Shown here: positions 55,243 to 63,415 of the stretch, one piece after another
How the letters are laid out: each line of letters opens with the position of its first letter
Position numbering within the stretch: position 1 is the first letter of the stretch
Source: Desulfobacteraceae bacterium
Lineage (GTDB): Bacteria > Desulfobacterota > Desulfobacteria > Desulfobacterales > SURF-7
Length of the DNA stretch: 64,000 bases
Direction of reading: 5' to 3'
Assembly: GCA_003599865.1 (NCBI GenBank)
Contig: QZKS01000082.1
Location: 47,652 to 111,651 of the forward strand
The notes under the pieces: generated by a model
Told to the model about the DNA's origin: nothing
What the model saw: the letters and a program-made list of their open reading frames with translations, nothing else
Database searches by the model: none
Translations under genes and position numbers: made by a program

Positions 55243-55322
55243 ATAGACGGGGTGATCTCAAAAGTGTGGATCTCTTGCAGGATAATTGAATGAAGTGCAA
55301 GCCGTTATGTTAAGGAAACCAA

Positions 55323-56495
55323 TTGAACCTGATGATTCCAAACAATCAGATCATCCTGCTGCAAAACGGAGCAGCTTATTTTCCGGCGATCAAAGCGGCA
55401 ATAGATCGTGCGAAGCATGAAATCTATCTGGAAAGCTATATTTTTGAAAATGACAATACCGGGCGATGTATTTCAGAAGCACTTAGACGGGCAGCCCTTC
55501 GTGGGGTCAAAACCCATGTGCTGATCGATGGATTCGGTTCGAATAGTTTGCCGAAATCCCTGATCGATTCCCTGAAATCGGCTGGTGTAATGGTAATGAA
55601 GTTCCGGCCCAAAATATCGCCGTGGACTTTGCGGCGCCATCGGTTACGTCGTTTGCACCGGAAAATTCTGATCGTGGACCAGGAGCTTGCGTTTGTCGGT
55701 GGCATCAATATCAAAGATGACACGGATGCGACAGGTCAAACGTCTTGTTATGACTGCGCTGTAAGCGTGGCAGGGCCGCTGGTGGAAATGATTCGCCATT
55801 CTTCTCGTCGGTTATGGTCGCGATTGGCATGGACCCACGTTCGTTCCTACTGGGACAGGGAAGACGTCAGACCAATTTTTTCAACCGAACATAGGGGCCA
55901 CATGCGCTCGGCTTTCCTGATACGGGATAACATCCGTCATCGCCGTACTATTGAAAATGCTTATCTGCAGATGATTGAGCAGGCGCAATTCGAAATCATT
56001 CTTGCAAATGCCTATTTTTTGCCCGGATCAAATTTTCGTCATGCGCTTTTGGATGCAGCCGAGCGTGGTGTCCGGGTGATTCTGCTGTTGCAAGGAGTGG
56101 TGGAATACCGATTGTTGCATTATGCCGCGCTTGCTCTGCGCGGCAGGTTTCTCGATGCAGGGATTGAGATATACGAATACCACAAGGGCATTTTGCACGC
56201 CAAAGTGGCGGTGATTGATGATCATTGGGCTACGGTGGGATCCTCAAATCTCGATCCTTTCAGTCTGCTGCTCGCCCTGGAGGCAAATGTCGTTGTCGAC
56301 GATGAAAAATTTGCAGAAACATTGAAGCATAGCCTGGAGATGGCTATCCATATCGGGGCGCAGCGGATACTTCAACGTAACTGGAGAACCCAGCCCATTT
56401 GCCTGCGTCTGTTGAGTTGGCTGAGTTACGGATTGGTCCGGTTCATGATCGGCATAGCAGGGTATGCGCCTGGAAAACACTCTATCCATGAGTAA
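55323..56495 (+). CDS. Cardiolipin synthase-like phospholipase D family protein
   Basis: This ~390-residue enzyme has two HKD catalytic motifs: LHRKILIVDQELAFVGGINI near residue 115 and LHAKVAVIDDHWATVGSSNL near 298. That is the ClsB-type arrangement, and there are no N-terminal membrane helices of ClsA. It should join phosphatidyl groups to phosphatidylglycerol or a related alcohol at the membrane surface. The start is taken as TTG at 55323 because AAGGAA lies 6 bases before it; an ATG at 55332 is nearly as good. It lies inside the patch bounded by the ~62-bp direct repeats and the right copy begins 4 bases after its stop. Confidence 0.88.
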   Translation: MNLMIPNNQIILLQNGAAYFPAIKAAIDRAKHEIYLESYIFENDNTGRCISEALRRAALRGVKTHVLIDGFGSNSLPKSLIDSLKSAGVMVMKFRPKISPWTLRRHRLRRLHRKILIVDQELAFVGGINIKDDTDATGQTSCYDCAVSVAGPLVEMIRHSSRRLWSRLAWTHVRSYWDREDVRPIFSTEHRGHMRSAFLIRDNIRHRRTIENAYLQMIEQAQFEIILANAYFLPGSNFRHALLDAAERGVRVILLLQGVVEYRLLHYAALALRGRFLDAGIEIYEYHKGILHAKVAVIDDHWATVGSSNLDPFSLLLALEANVVVDDEKFAETLKHSLEMAIHIGAQRILQRNWRTQPICLRLLSWLSYGLVRFMIGIAGYAPGKHSIHE

Positions 56496-56499
56496 AAGG

Positions 56500-56560
56500 G
56501 ATAAGACCTTGCTTTTTTGAGGAACAAAATATGCGTAAATTGATTGTGCGTCAACAGTAT
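56500..56560 (+). repeat. Direct repeat B (right border of accessory patch)
   Basis: This copy matches the repeat at 52692-52754 in the same orientation. Here the tiny frame behind GAGGAA (ATG at 56531) continues for 26 codons, MRKLIVRQQYRVREAWHNKC and on, to a stop at 56609-56611. It starts 4 bases after the cardiolipin synthase stop codon. Confidence 0.7.
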
Positions 56561-56633
56561 CGCGTGAGAGAAGCATGGCACAATAAATGTAAGCAATATA
56601 AGCAAAGATGAATACCGGCAAAGGAATAAAAGA

Positions 56634-57500
56634 ATGAAGTTCATGATGCTTGGGATCATCCTGTACATTGGAGTAGCATCATCGGTCGCGCATGCCGCTG
56701 AGAAATACTCTATTACGGAAATGTCCGCCGCCGTGGTCTACCTTCACAAGTCAGTCAACGCGCTCTATATGGATGACGATGGCGTTATGAAGGAGTTGTG
56801 GCTGAAGGGGCCGGAAGACGAGGAACCGTTGCCGCAAATCAAGACGATGTCGGGAACTGGGTTTTTTATAAATTATTTCAGTGGACTATATCTCGTCACT
56901 GCTTCCCATGTCGCTAAGGAAATCGATCTTTCAAGCCAGGTAACCATTGCCGGAAAGAATGATGTGCCGGAGACAATATCTCTCAAGGATCTCAGCGGCT
57001 CGTCCGTTCTCTTCTGGGTCAACCATCCAATTGCCGATGTTGCAGTGCTTGCTCTCAAACCCACGAAAGTCATTTTTGACAAGTATCTGGATAAACGATT
57101 CTTGCCGGCCGGAATAATCGAGCCGGCTTCAATAGCCCCTCCGAGAGAAGTCCCTATCTGTGTAATCGGATTTCCAAAGGGCTTGGGCGTAACAGACCGT
57201 TTCTCGCCATTGACACTTCAAACATCGCCTGCAAGCGGAATCCTGATCATAAGACGTTTTGACACAAAAACAGAGAGTGAGTTCTTTATCGTTCAGGATC
57301 CCTCAACAGGAGGATTTAGTGGTGCGCCGGTATTTGACATTTCCCGCTACGGGATGGAACCCGTTGCCACACCAGACAGTGGAACGCGATTATACGGTTT
57401 GGTTCATGGGACGATTAGTGACGATACTGGTGGGAAGCTTGGAGCGGTCGTCCCTTCACATTACATTCTGGAAACACTGCAATTGGCAAAAACAAGATAG
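56634..57500 (+). CDS. Secreted trypsin-like serine protease
   Basis: This 288-residue protein has a Sec signal (MKFMMLGIILYIGVASSVAH, cleavage after AHA). The S1-type protease domain has the triad residues in YLVTASHVAKEI (His near 90), HPIADVAVLAL (Asp near 135) and TGGFSGAPVFD (Ser near 230). It lacks PDZ domains and differs clearly from the lipoprotein protease at 22175. It is probably periplasmic or exported. The gene lies just right of the accessory patch and its origin may be shared with it. AAAGGA precedes the ATG. Confidence 0.83.
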   Translation: MKFMMLGIILYIGVASSVAHAAEKYSITEMSAAVVYLHKSVNALYMDDDGVMKELWLKGPEDEEPLPQIKTMSGTGFFINYFSGLYLVTASHVAKEIDLSSQVTIAGKNDVPETISLKDLSGSSVLFWVNHPIADVAVLALKPTKVIFDKYLDKRFLPAGIIEPASIAPPREVPICVIGFPKGLGVTDRFSPLTLQTSPASGILIIRRFDTKTESEFFIVQDPSTGGFSGAPVFDISRYGMEPVATPDSGTRLYGLVHGTISDDTGGKLGAVVPSHYILETLQLAKTR

Positions 57501-57636
57501 AGCGCCTCATCGGCAATTCGTCGACAGATGTTCAAGCGTTTTCCTGAAATACCATCTTGAAACTGCGTTTACTGTTTGATGCTCGTTGTATTGATTCATT
57601 CTTGTCTTCGATATCAGTCTGCCTGTTTGGGGCTGT

Positions 57637-57858
57637 TCATGATTTTTTACTTCCTATGACCAGCAGCACGATACCGCCTACGAGCGCAATACCGCCTACG
57701 ATCGGGGGTAAAGGAATCGTACTGGTTTTATCCGCCGTCATTTCCAGAGGACCGATATCGATCACCTTCTCCTTGGTCGTGTAGGAGATCCCCTGATATC
57801 CGAAGGCTATGATCCCAAGAACAATAAGAATGATCCCAAGGATTGTGTTTATTTTCAT
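57637..57858 (-). CDS. DUF3185 small membrane protein
   Basis: This 73-residue protein has two membrane helices (ILGIILIVLGIIAFGYQGI near the start and GGIALVGGIVLLVIG near the end) separated by a polar loop KEKVIDIGPLEMTADKT, the pattern of DUF3185. Function unknown; such proteins often sit with stress-related small envelope genes, as here. It is the last gene of a minus-strand block reaching back to 59194. Confidence 0.85.
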   Translation of the reverse strand: MKINTILGIILIVLGIIAFGYQGISYTTKEKVIDIGPLEMTADKTSTIPLPPIVGGIALVGGIVLLVIGSKKS

Positions 57859-57899
57859 TTCATCCTGCCTTGATCTTTTAATTTATGTTATTCCGCCGA

Positions 57900-58049
57900 C
57901 TAAATGGCTCTCCGCCCCCCGATGACATTGACCAGCACTACGATAATGGCAATCACCAGCAGGATATGGATGAACCCTCCCATCGTGTAGCTGCTTACCA
58001 ATCCAAGCAACCAGAGAATTACCAGTATAACTGCAATTGTCCACAACAT
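57900..58049 (-). CDS. Small lmo0937-type membrane protein, 49 residues
   Basis: The frame reads MLWTIAVILVILWLLGLVSS, then GGFIHILLVIAIIVVLVNVI and GGRRAI, the pattern of the lmo0937 family: two hydrophobic helices and little else. A perfect AAGGAGA site precedes the ATG at 58049. Function is unknown; relatives are linked to envelope or general stress. It lies between the DUF3185 and DUF2959 genes on the same strand. Confidence 0.85.
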   Translation of the reverse strand: MLWTIAVILVILWLLGLVSSYTMGGFIHILLVIAIIVVLVNVIGGRRAI

Positions 58050-58117
58050 GATCGGTTCTCCTTTACATTAGGTTTTTAAGATCGGCCGGGTAAAGCCCCG
58101 GCCGGCAAGGTTCCACG

Positions 58118-58765
58118 TTACCTTCCGCTTTGCGCCATTTCCGCTCTTGCCCGTTCAATCGCCGTTTCAAGTTTTTGGATGGCATGTTTAAGATCGTCTC
58201 CGTCGCGTGCGACCCGTTTTGCAAGGGGCGCGATCGACTCGACACCCCTTGCTGTCAAGTCGTTGGAAAGGTAAGTCTGAATTTCTGTCGCATCAGACAC
58301 ATAGGTTCTGAAAGCATCCTTCACGCCGATACTGTTTAATGGTATTTCCCCATAGACCTCGCCAAGTTCCATGCGACGCTGGTCGCTGAGTTCCTGTATC
58401 CGGGGGTTTTTATATTGGTTTCCTTCTATTTTCCATTCATCGAAATAGTCCTTGCCCCGGGCCTTCATTTCAGCGGCGTTTTCGGCAAAATCTGTTTCCA
58501 TTGCCGCGAGTTTTGAAACGTTATCGGCATATAAATCAAAGGCCGTCTTCACATCTGATTGACCGGAGCGTGTCAGTTGATCAAGAGCAGCGTTTGTGGC
58601 ATCCAGTTGCACGACAATTAATTTAATATCGTTATCCACGGCCTGCATCGATGTGCTTGCTTGTTCCGAACGTTGAAGGCCTGTTGAAGCACAGCCTGAG
58701 AGACTGATGGCCGCAACCGCCAGCGTTGTAAGAAGAAACGCAATCGTCTGTTTTGTTGGTTTCAT
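58118..58765 (-). CDS. DUF2959 lipoprotein
   Basis: This 215-residue protein has a lipoprotein signal with lipobox AISLSGC (cysteine near 25). The rest is almost wholly helical and charged (DNDIKLIVVQLDATNAALDQ, and a C-terminal LKHAIQKLETAIERARAEM), matching the DUF2959 family of envelope proteins of unknown role. It likely forms a long coiled coil attached to the membrane. A GC-rich hairpin follows at 58083-58105 on the same strand. Confidence 0.83.
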   Translation of the reverse strand: MKPTKQTIAFLLTTLAVAAISLSGCASTGLQRSEQASTSMQAVDNDIKLIVVQLDATNAALDQLTRSGQSDVKTAFDLYADNVSKLAAMETDFAENAAEMKARGKDYFDEWKIEGNQYKNPRIQELSDQRRMELGEVYGEIPLNSIGVKDAFRTYVSDATEIQTYLSNDLTARGVESIAPLAKRVARDGDDLKHAIQKLETAIERARAEMAQSGR

Positions 58766-58879
58766 ATCATACTCCTTTTTGGTTCTGGTTTAAGTTACAT
58801 TGAGCCGGTATTATTAGCCCCGGCCGGCTGTTTTTATGGCAGTATGCTGAAAAAAACCGGCATATGGATTCCAGTCGGT

Positions 58880-59194
58880 TCATTTTATGACAAGGCTGTT
58901 TTTGACGGAAGAAACACCCTTCACGGATTTCGCCAGTTCCTCAGCTCTGGCAGCGGCCTTCTGGGAATCCACAAACCCGCTCAACTGCACGACGCCCTTG
59001 AAAGATTCGACATTGATCTGGAGCACCTTGAGGTCCGGGTCCTTCAATATTTCCGCCTTGACCTTGGAAGTAATGACGGAATCATCAATATATTCTCCGG
59101 TGCTTTCCCGATTCTCGGTTCCCGCACAGCCGGCAAAGAACCCTAACAGAATCAATCCTATCAAAACCCGTCTGACCAATTTTGTTTCTCTCAT
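58880..59194 (-). CDS. BON-domain lipoprotein
   Basis: This 104-residue protein has a lipoprotein signal with lipobox GFFAGC and one BON domain (ITSKVKAEILKDPDLKVLQI then GVVQLSGFVDSQKAAARAEE), related to OsmY and the phospholipid-binding DolP. It is probably periplasmic and membrane-attached. The start at 59194 follows AAGGAGA and removes eight residues that would precede the signal. It heads the minus-strand envelope block. Confidence 0.88.
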   Translation of the reverse strand: MRETKLVRRVLIGLILLGFFAGCAGTENRESTGEYIDDSVITSKVKAEILKDPDLKVLQINVESFKGVVQLSGFVDSQKAAARAEELAKSVKGVSSVKNSLVIK

Positions 59195-59514
59195 AATCTC
59201 TCCTTTTTCCGATGTCATCTATTTTTTGTTGTTTCCGAGATGTTTTCCCGAATGATTCATTCATACACATTTGCTATAGATTCAATCTTCGTGCCAGGTT
59301 GAAAAATGTATTGCTGTAATAGCCATAATATGGGACCGTATGTTCCCGCTTGTCCGGAATATGGGTGGTGAGCCGGCAAGCCAATTCTGATCCGGATGCC
59401 CATTCATAAAAATGGATTGACATCCATCAAAAAATGTGAACAATGAATTTATAATCAATTGTTAATATGTGAAATATAACTTACTTACTGTTCAGTTATT
59501 CAACACACGGTGCC
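59195..59514. other. 320-bp divergent intergenic region
   Basis: No gene is supported. It holds the promoters of the BON-domain gene (minus) and the TetR-type gene (plus). An inverted repeat ATGGAT/ATCCAT flanks TTGAC at about 59412-59427, and AT-rich sequence precedes the TetR start; TetR autoregulation here is possible but no clear operator can be named. Confidence 0.45.
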
Positions 59515-60141
59515 ATGAAAACCAGACAAAATGCGGAAATGCGGAAACCCGAAATCATCAGAAGTTTTTATGAAACCATTCTGGAAGAAGGCTTTGAGGG
59601 CGCGTCCATCGCAAAGGTGGCAAAGCGTCTGGATATCCATTCCACGCTGATCCTCCATTATTTTGGAAACAAGGAGAATATGACCCTGGCGCTGGTTGAT
59701 TTTGTGGTGGAAGAGTATTCTATCTTATTTAAAAAAATCCGAACCCAGCGTAAAAACAGTGATCCGGAAGAGCGGATGGTTTCTTTTTTCCAAACCATCT
59801 GGAGCAAACCCTATTATGAAAAAATCGATATCGCAGCATCCTTGTCCGTGATCAGCGTCAGCTTTCGGAACAGCCGGGTGCAGAAGAAAATCCAGTGGCT
59901 GTATCAGCAGTTTAAAACCCTACTGATTCAGGAACTGGAAGAATTGTCAAACCGGAAAGCCATTGAAACCCAGGATGTTGAACGTACGGCCAATGTTCTG
60001 CTGTCCATGGTGGAGGGTTCGCGGCATTTTCGTCATTTTTTTGTCAAAACCAAAGAAATCAGTCAATACAACAGGGACATGGCCATGGCAGCCATCCAGA
60101 TGGTGAAATGCCGGGCATGGCAGGAGGATAAAAACCCATGA
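59515..60141 (+). CDS. TetR-family transcriptional regulator
   Basis: This 208-residue regulator has the TetR helix-turn-helix near residues 12-58 (IIRSFYETILEEGFEGASIA, then LDIHSTLILHYFGNKENMTL). The C-terminal helical ligand domain is unassigned. It overlaps the next gene by 4 bases (ATGA), so it leads an operon with two Fe-S proteins and a DUF1330 protein and probably controls it. The ligand is unknown. Confidence 0.9.
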   Translation: MKTRQNAEMRKPEIIRSFYETILEEGFEGASIAKVAKRLDIHSTLILHYFGNKENMTLALVDFVVEEYSILFKKIRTQRKNSDPEERMVSFFQTIWSKPYYEKIDIAASLSVISVSFRNSRVQKKIQWLYQQFKTLLIQELEELSNRKAIETQDVERTANVLLSMVEGSRHFRHFFVKTKEISQYNRDMAMAAIQMVKCRAWQEDKNP

Positions 60142-61250
60142 TGACCAAGGAAGATATTATTGCACTGGCCGGCAAATACGGATTCGAGGATATCGGATTC
60201 ACCACTGCCGAACCGTTTACATCTCACAAAGCCTTTCTGGAGAAACGGCAGGAGGAATATGGCTGGGCGGAAGCCGTTGGTCTCGCCTTGATGGAGGGAA
60301 CCGATCCGAAAACCATTCTTGCCGAGGCGAAAACCATTATTGTTCTGATGGAGGTTTACTTCCGTCAATCCTATCCAAGGGTTATGGAAGGGCATTTCGG
60401 GCGATGCTATCTGGATGATGACCGGGTTACCAAGGATGGTCTGGCCAAGAGAATAAAGGGTTTCAGGAGTGAGTTGGGCAAGCATGGCATTCAGACAAAA
60501 GTGCCTTTTAATCTTCCCCATCGTGTTGCCGCTGCCCGGGCCGGGATGGGGACATTCGGCAAGAACTGCCTGTTTTATTCCAACAGGGTGGCCCGAAAAA
60601 GCTCCTGGGTTCTGCCCATTGCGGTAGTCATCGACCAGGCACTTGAACCCGATGAACCGACCATTGAAATGGGATGCCCGGACTGGTGCCGCAATGCCTG
60701 CATTGCCGCATGTCCGACACGTGCATTAAAAGGAAACGGAACCATCGATCCGCAGCAGTGCATTTCCTATCTTACCTATTTTGGTCGGGGATTGACGCCG
60801 GAACATCTGCGCGAACCCATGGGGCTTTACATTTACGGATGTGACCGGTGTCAGAATGTGTGTCCGCGAAATGCCGCATGGCTGGCTGCGGATCTTTCAC
60901 CCAATCTGAAGGTGGTCGCCAAAGAAAAGGATTTCCGCCTTTCCGATCTGCTGCACATGGATGTGGCCTACTTTGAGCAGAAAATCTGGCCTCATATGTT
61001 TTATATGTCTTCCCATGATATCTGGCGATGGAAGATGAATGTGGCACGGGTGATGGGAAATACCAACGATCGCACGTTTACACCGGATCTGATCCGGGCA
61101 TTTGAAGAGAACCAGGATGAACGGGTGCAGGGTATGATCGCCTGGGCGCTGGGAAAGCTGGGAGGGGAAAAGGCAGGAGAGGCGCTATCGCGGTTTCGGG
61201 CAAACAGTCATGGAACGGTTCATCAGGAGATTTGCAAGGCATTAACGTGA
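60138..61250 (+). CDS. QueG-like 4Fe-4S protein with C-terminal HEAT-like tail
   Basis: This 370-residue protein resembles epoxyqueuosine reductase in general layout: an N-terminal domain with NLPHRVAAARAGMGTFGKNC near residue 120, a first ferredoxin motif CPDWCRNACIAACPTRALKG, a second one YGCDRCQNVCPRNAAW, and a C-terminal HEAT-like repeat (ERVQGMIAWALGKLGG). It differs from QueG in details of the first cysteine cluster and lies with DUF1330 and ferredoxin genes, so reduction of a cobalamin or another substrate is as likely as tRNA modification. Confidence 0.75.
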   Translation: MMTKEDIIALAGKYGFEDIGFTTAEPFTSHKAFLEKRQEEYGWAEAVGLALMEGTDPKTILAEAKTIIVLMEVYFRQSYPRVMEGHFGRCYLDDDRVTKDGLAKRIKGFRSELGKHGIQTKVPFNLPHRVAAARAGMGTFGKNCLFYSNRVARKSSWVLPIAVVIDQALEPDEPTIEMGCPDWCRNACIAACPTRALKGNGTIDPQQCISYLTYFGRGLTPEHLREPMGLYIYGCDRCQNVCPRNAAWLAADLSPNLKVVAKEKDFRLSDLLHMDVAYFEQKIWPHMFYMSSHDIWRWKMNVARVMGNTNDRTFTPDLIRAFEENQDERVQGMIAWALGKLGGEKAGEALSRFRANSHGTVHQEICKALT

Positions 61251-61284
61251 GCTTTTTTTTGACAAATGATAAGGAAGGGAGTCC

Positions 61285-61683
61285 ATGAGTTTCATTCACC
61301 CCACGGAACAACAGATCAAGGAATTTCTGGCAAAAAAGGAGAGCGGTCCGATCGTCATGATCAATCTGCTGAAGTTTAAAAAGGAGTCGGAGGAAGACGG
61401 GAAAACAGGGGAAGACCGATATGACCGCTATATGATCAATGTCGCGCCCATGCTGGAACGTGTCGGAGGGCGGCTGTTATGGATGGGAGCGGTTGACGGG
61501 GTGTTTATCGGTTCGGACCGGGACCGGTGGGATCGGATGCTGCTGGTGGAGTATCCTTCCAGAACAGGCTTTTTTCAGATGATTTCCGATCCGGAGTATC
61601 TTGCGGTTCATCAGGATCGGGAACTTGCGCTGGAAACATCGGTGCTGCTTCCCGCTATAACGGTTATGAGCGCCTTTTCATAA
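61285..61683 (+). CDS. DUF1330 protein
   Basis: This 132-residue protein has a ferredoxin-like dimeric alpha/beta-barrel fold of the DUF1330 family (GPIVMINLLKFKKESE near 24 and MLLVEYPSRTGFFQMISDPE near 85). Function is unknown for the family. It lies 34 bases after the QueG-like gene with an AAGGAAGGGAG site, in the TetR-led operon. Confidence 0.85.
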   Translation: MSFIHPTEQQIKEFLAKKESGPIVMINLLKFKKESEEDGKTGEDRYDRYMINVAPMLERVGGRLLWMGAVDGVFIGSDRDRWDRMLLVEYPSRTGFFQMISDPEYLAVHQDRELALETSVLLPAITVMSAFS

Positions 61684-61727
61684 AAAGACAGTAACTGCAA
61701 ATAAGGGAATCGATGGAGGAGAAAAAA

Positions 61728-62795
61728 ATGTCGGATGTTCTGTTTCGAAAACTGCAAAAACAGCTGGATCAATATTCTCTGGGATTTCCGGCCACGGAAT
61801 CCGGAATTGAGATCAAAATTCTGAAAAAACTTTTTTCCGTTGATGAGGCGGAACTGTTTCTGCAACTGTCTCCGAGACTGGAGACGCCGGATGAGATCGC
61901 CCTTCGTCTGGGAATGGATTCTCAGGAAGCGGCAAACAAACTTCGGGAGATGGCCGGAAAAGGACTTCTCTTCTCCCTGAACCGGAAGGATGTCATCCGC
62001 TATGGCGCCATTCCGTTTGTTCATGGCCTGTTTGAATTCCAGGTGACCAGGATCGACACCGAGCTCGCGGATCTTGTCCGCCAATACATGAATGATTCGT
62101 TCCGGAATGCCATGGCATCGTCCGCCTCCCATTTTCTGCGGGTGATACCGGTCCACCAGTCCGTTCCGGTGCAGCATAAAATCGCTCCTTATGAGGATGC
62201 CATCGAACTGCTTCGCAAGGCAAAACCCATTGTGGTAACCGAATGCATGTGCCGGAAAACATCCAAGATGCTGGACAAGGGATGTGATAAGTCCCGTGAG
62301 GTCTGCTTTATGTTCGGGTCCATGGCCCAATATTACCTGGATCACGATATGGGGCGGGAGGTCGATCTTGCGGAAGCCTCAAGGATTCTGGCAAAAGCGC
62401 ATGATGAAGGGCTGGTCACGCAGCCGGCAACCTCCCGGAATCCGAGCGGCATGTGCAATTGCTGCGGTGACTGCTGCGGCCCGCTGTCCTCCTTGAGAAG
62501 TTATCCCAAACCGGCGGAGATGGTGTTCTCCAATCATTTTGTGAAAATTGACGATGGGCTTTGCACCGGATGCCGTACCTGTATGGACCGGTGTCAGATG
62601 GATGCCATCCAAATGAATTCGTCCGACCTGGCAATCGTGAATCTTGATCGATGCATCGGCTGCGGCCTTTGTGTCGGCACCTGCCCGACGGAAGCGATCA
62701 CGCTCATGCAGAAATCCTCCGGTCAATATCAGGTTCCGCCGGAAACGACCATGGAGCAGATGCTGAACATGGCAAGGAGCAGGGGAGTCATATAA
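61728..62795 (+). CDS. 4Fe-4S protein with N-terminal helix-turn-helix-like domain
   Basis: This 355-residue protein starts with a winged-helix-like region (RLETPDEIALRLGMDSQEAA near 50), a middle domain with CMCRKTSKMLDKGC near residue 172 and CNCCGDCCGPLSSL near 245, and two C-terminal ferredoxin motifs CTGCRTCMDRCQM and CIGCGLCVGTCP. It resembles 4Fe-4S proteins found widely in sulfate reducers that have no assigned reaction. The start at 61728 follows GGAGGAG; an ATG at 61713 lies inside that site. It ends the TetR-led operon. Confidence 0.82.
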   Translation: MSDVLFRKLQKQLDQYSLGFPATESGIEIKILKKLFSVDEAELFLQLSPRLETPDEIALRLGMDSQEAANKLREMAGKGLLFSLNRKDVIRYGAIPFVHGLFEFQVTRIDTELADLVRQYMNDSFRNAMASSASHFLRVIPVHQSVPVQHKIAPYEDAIELLRKAKPIVVTECMCRKTSKMLDKGCDKSREVCFMFGSMAQYYLDHDMGREVDLAEASRILAKAHDEGLVTQPATSRNPSGMCNCCGDCCGPLSSLRSYPKPAEMVFSNHFVKIDDGLCTGCRTCMDRCQMDAIQMNSSDLAIVNLDRCIGCGLCVGTCPTEAITLMQKSSGQYQVPPETTMEQMLNMARSRGVI

Positions 62796-63199
62796 TATTA
62801 CTCCGGCGGTACACTACCTTGATGCTGTCGTTCCGGCAAAGGCCGGAATCCAGGAAAACCATCGGATGTTGGATCAAGCCCGGCATGACGAAGCTAACCT
62901 ACTGAAGTGCCGGGTTTGCAATGCGGTCTGACGGATTGCGATACTGGGGTTTCATCCGATCCCTCAGACCGGCCATGTGATCGATGATTTTCAGGTACAA
63001 ATCCGGGTTCATCATTGCAACGATAAATCCGCACTTTGCGGAATTTTAACATTGAGGGATATTCGATTTGCCGATCTCAGAGAAATATTTTCAAAAAATT
63101 CCAGATCTATTATTTCAATCGCTGAACGTTCCGTATAACCGGCTGGCAATAGAACGCAGCGGATTGCCAGTTCGAGTTAATGCGGTTGTTATATGATAA
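62796..63199. other. 404-bp intergenic region with repeat, small hairpin and a palindrome
   Basis: No gene is supported. It holds a copy of the compound palindrome seen at 8937, a small hairpin AAATCCGCA/TGCGGAATTT at 63025-63046, and an imperfect palindrome at 63133-63193 with GTATAAC / GTTATA outer arms and CTGGCAAT / ATTGCCAG inner arms. Confidence 0.6.
62827..62889. repeat. Dispersed compound palindrome, copy 2
   Basis: TTCCGGCAAAGGCCGGAATCC and GGATCAAGCCCGGCATGAC (read in parts) match the layout of the copy at 8937-9006, with a changed centre. It lies just after the last Fe-S gene. Confidence 0.7.
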
Positions 63200-63403
63200 T
63201 TATTTCAGTGCACCCGATTCAATTGCAGCAGAAATCTTTTGCCGAGCTTCTTCTTCAGACTCGGATCGTGTTTCAAAAACAACTCCCCTTGTTCCTACAC
63301 GTTCAGGTAAAGGGCCTACTGCCTGTGCTATTTTTTCATCCGGTACGAAATGGCAGTCATAGCTTTTCCCTGCTTTGGATTTGAAGATTCCAAGATTTAT
63401 CAA
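63200..63403 (-). CDS. Small hypothetical protein, 67 residues
   Basis: The frame starts with TTG at 63403, seven bases after a strong AAAGGAGG site. It encodes a charged alpha/beta protein (SYDCHFVPDEKIAQAVGPLP, then SESEEEARQKISAAIESGAL) with one cysteine. No family is recognised. It lies 12 bases after a small membrane protein gene on the same strand, so the two are probably cotranscribed. Confidence 0.6.
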   Translation of the reverse strand: MINLGIFKSKAGKSYDCHFVPDEKIAQAVGPLPERVGTRGVVFETRSESEEEARQKISAAIESGALK

Positions 63404-63415
63404 TTCCTGCCTCCT

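Noticed and set aside
63133..63193. Integron attC site and gene-cassette array
   Set aside because: Arm spacing is asymmetric (3 nt on one side, 17 nt on the other), there is no integrase and no second site between the small genes.
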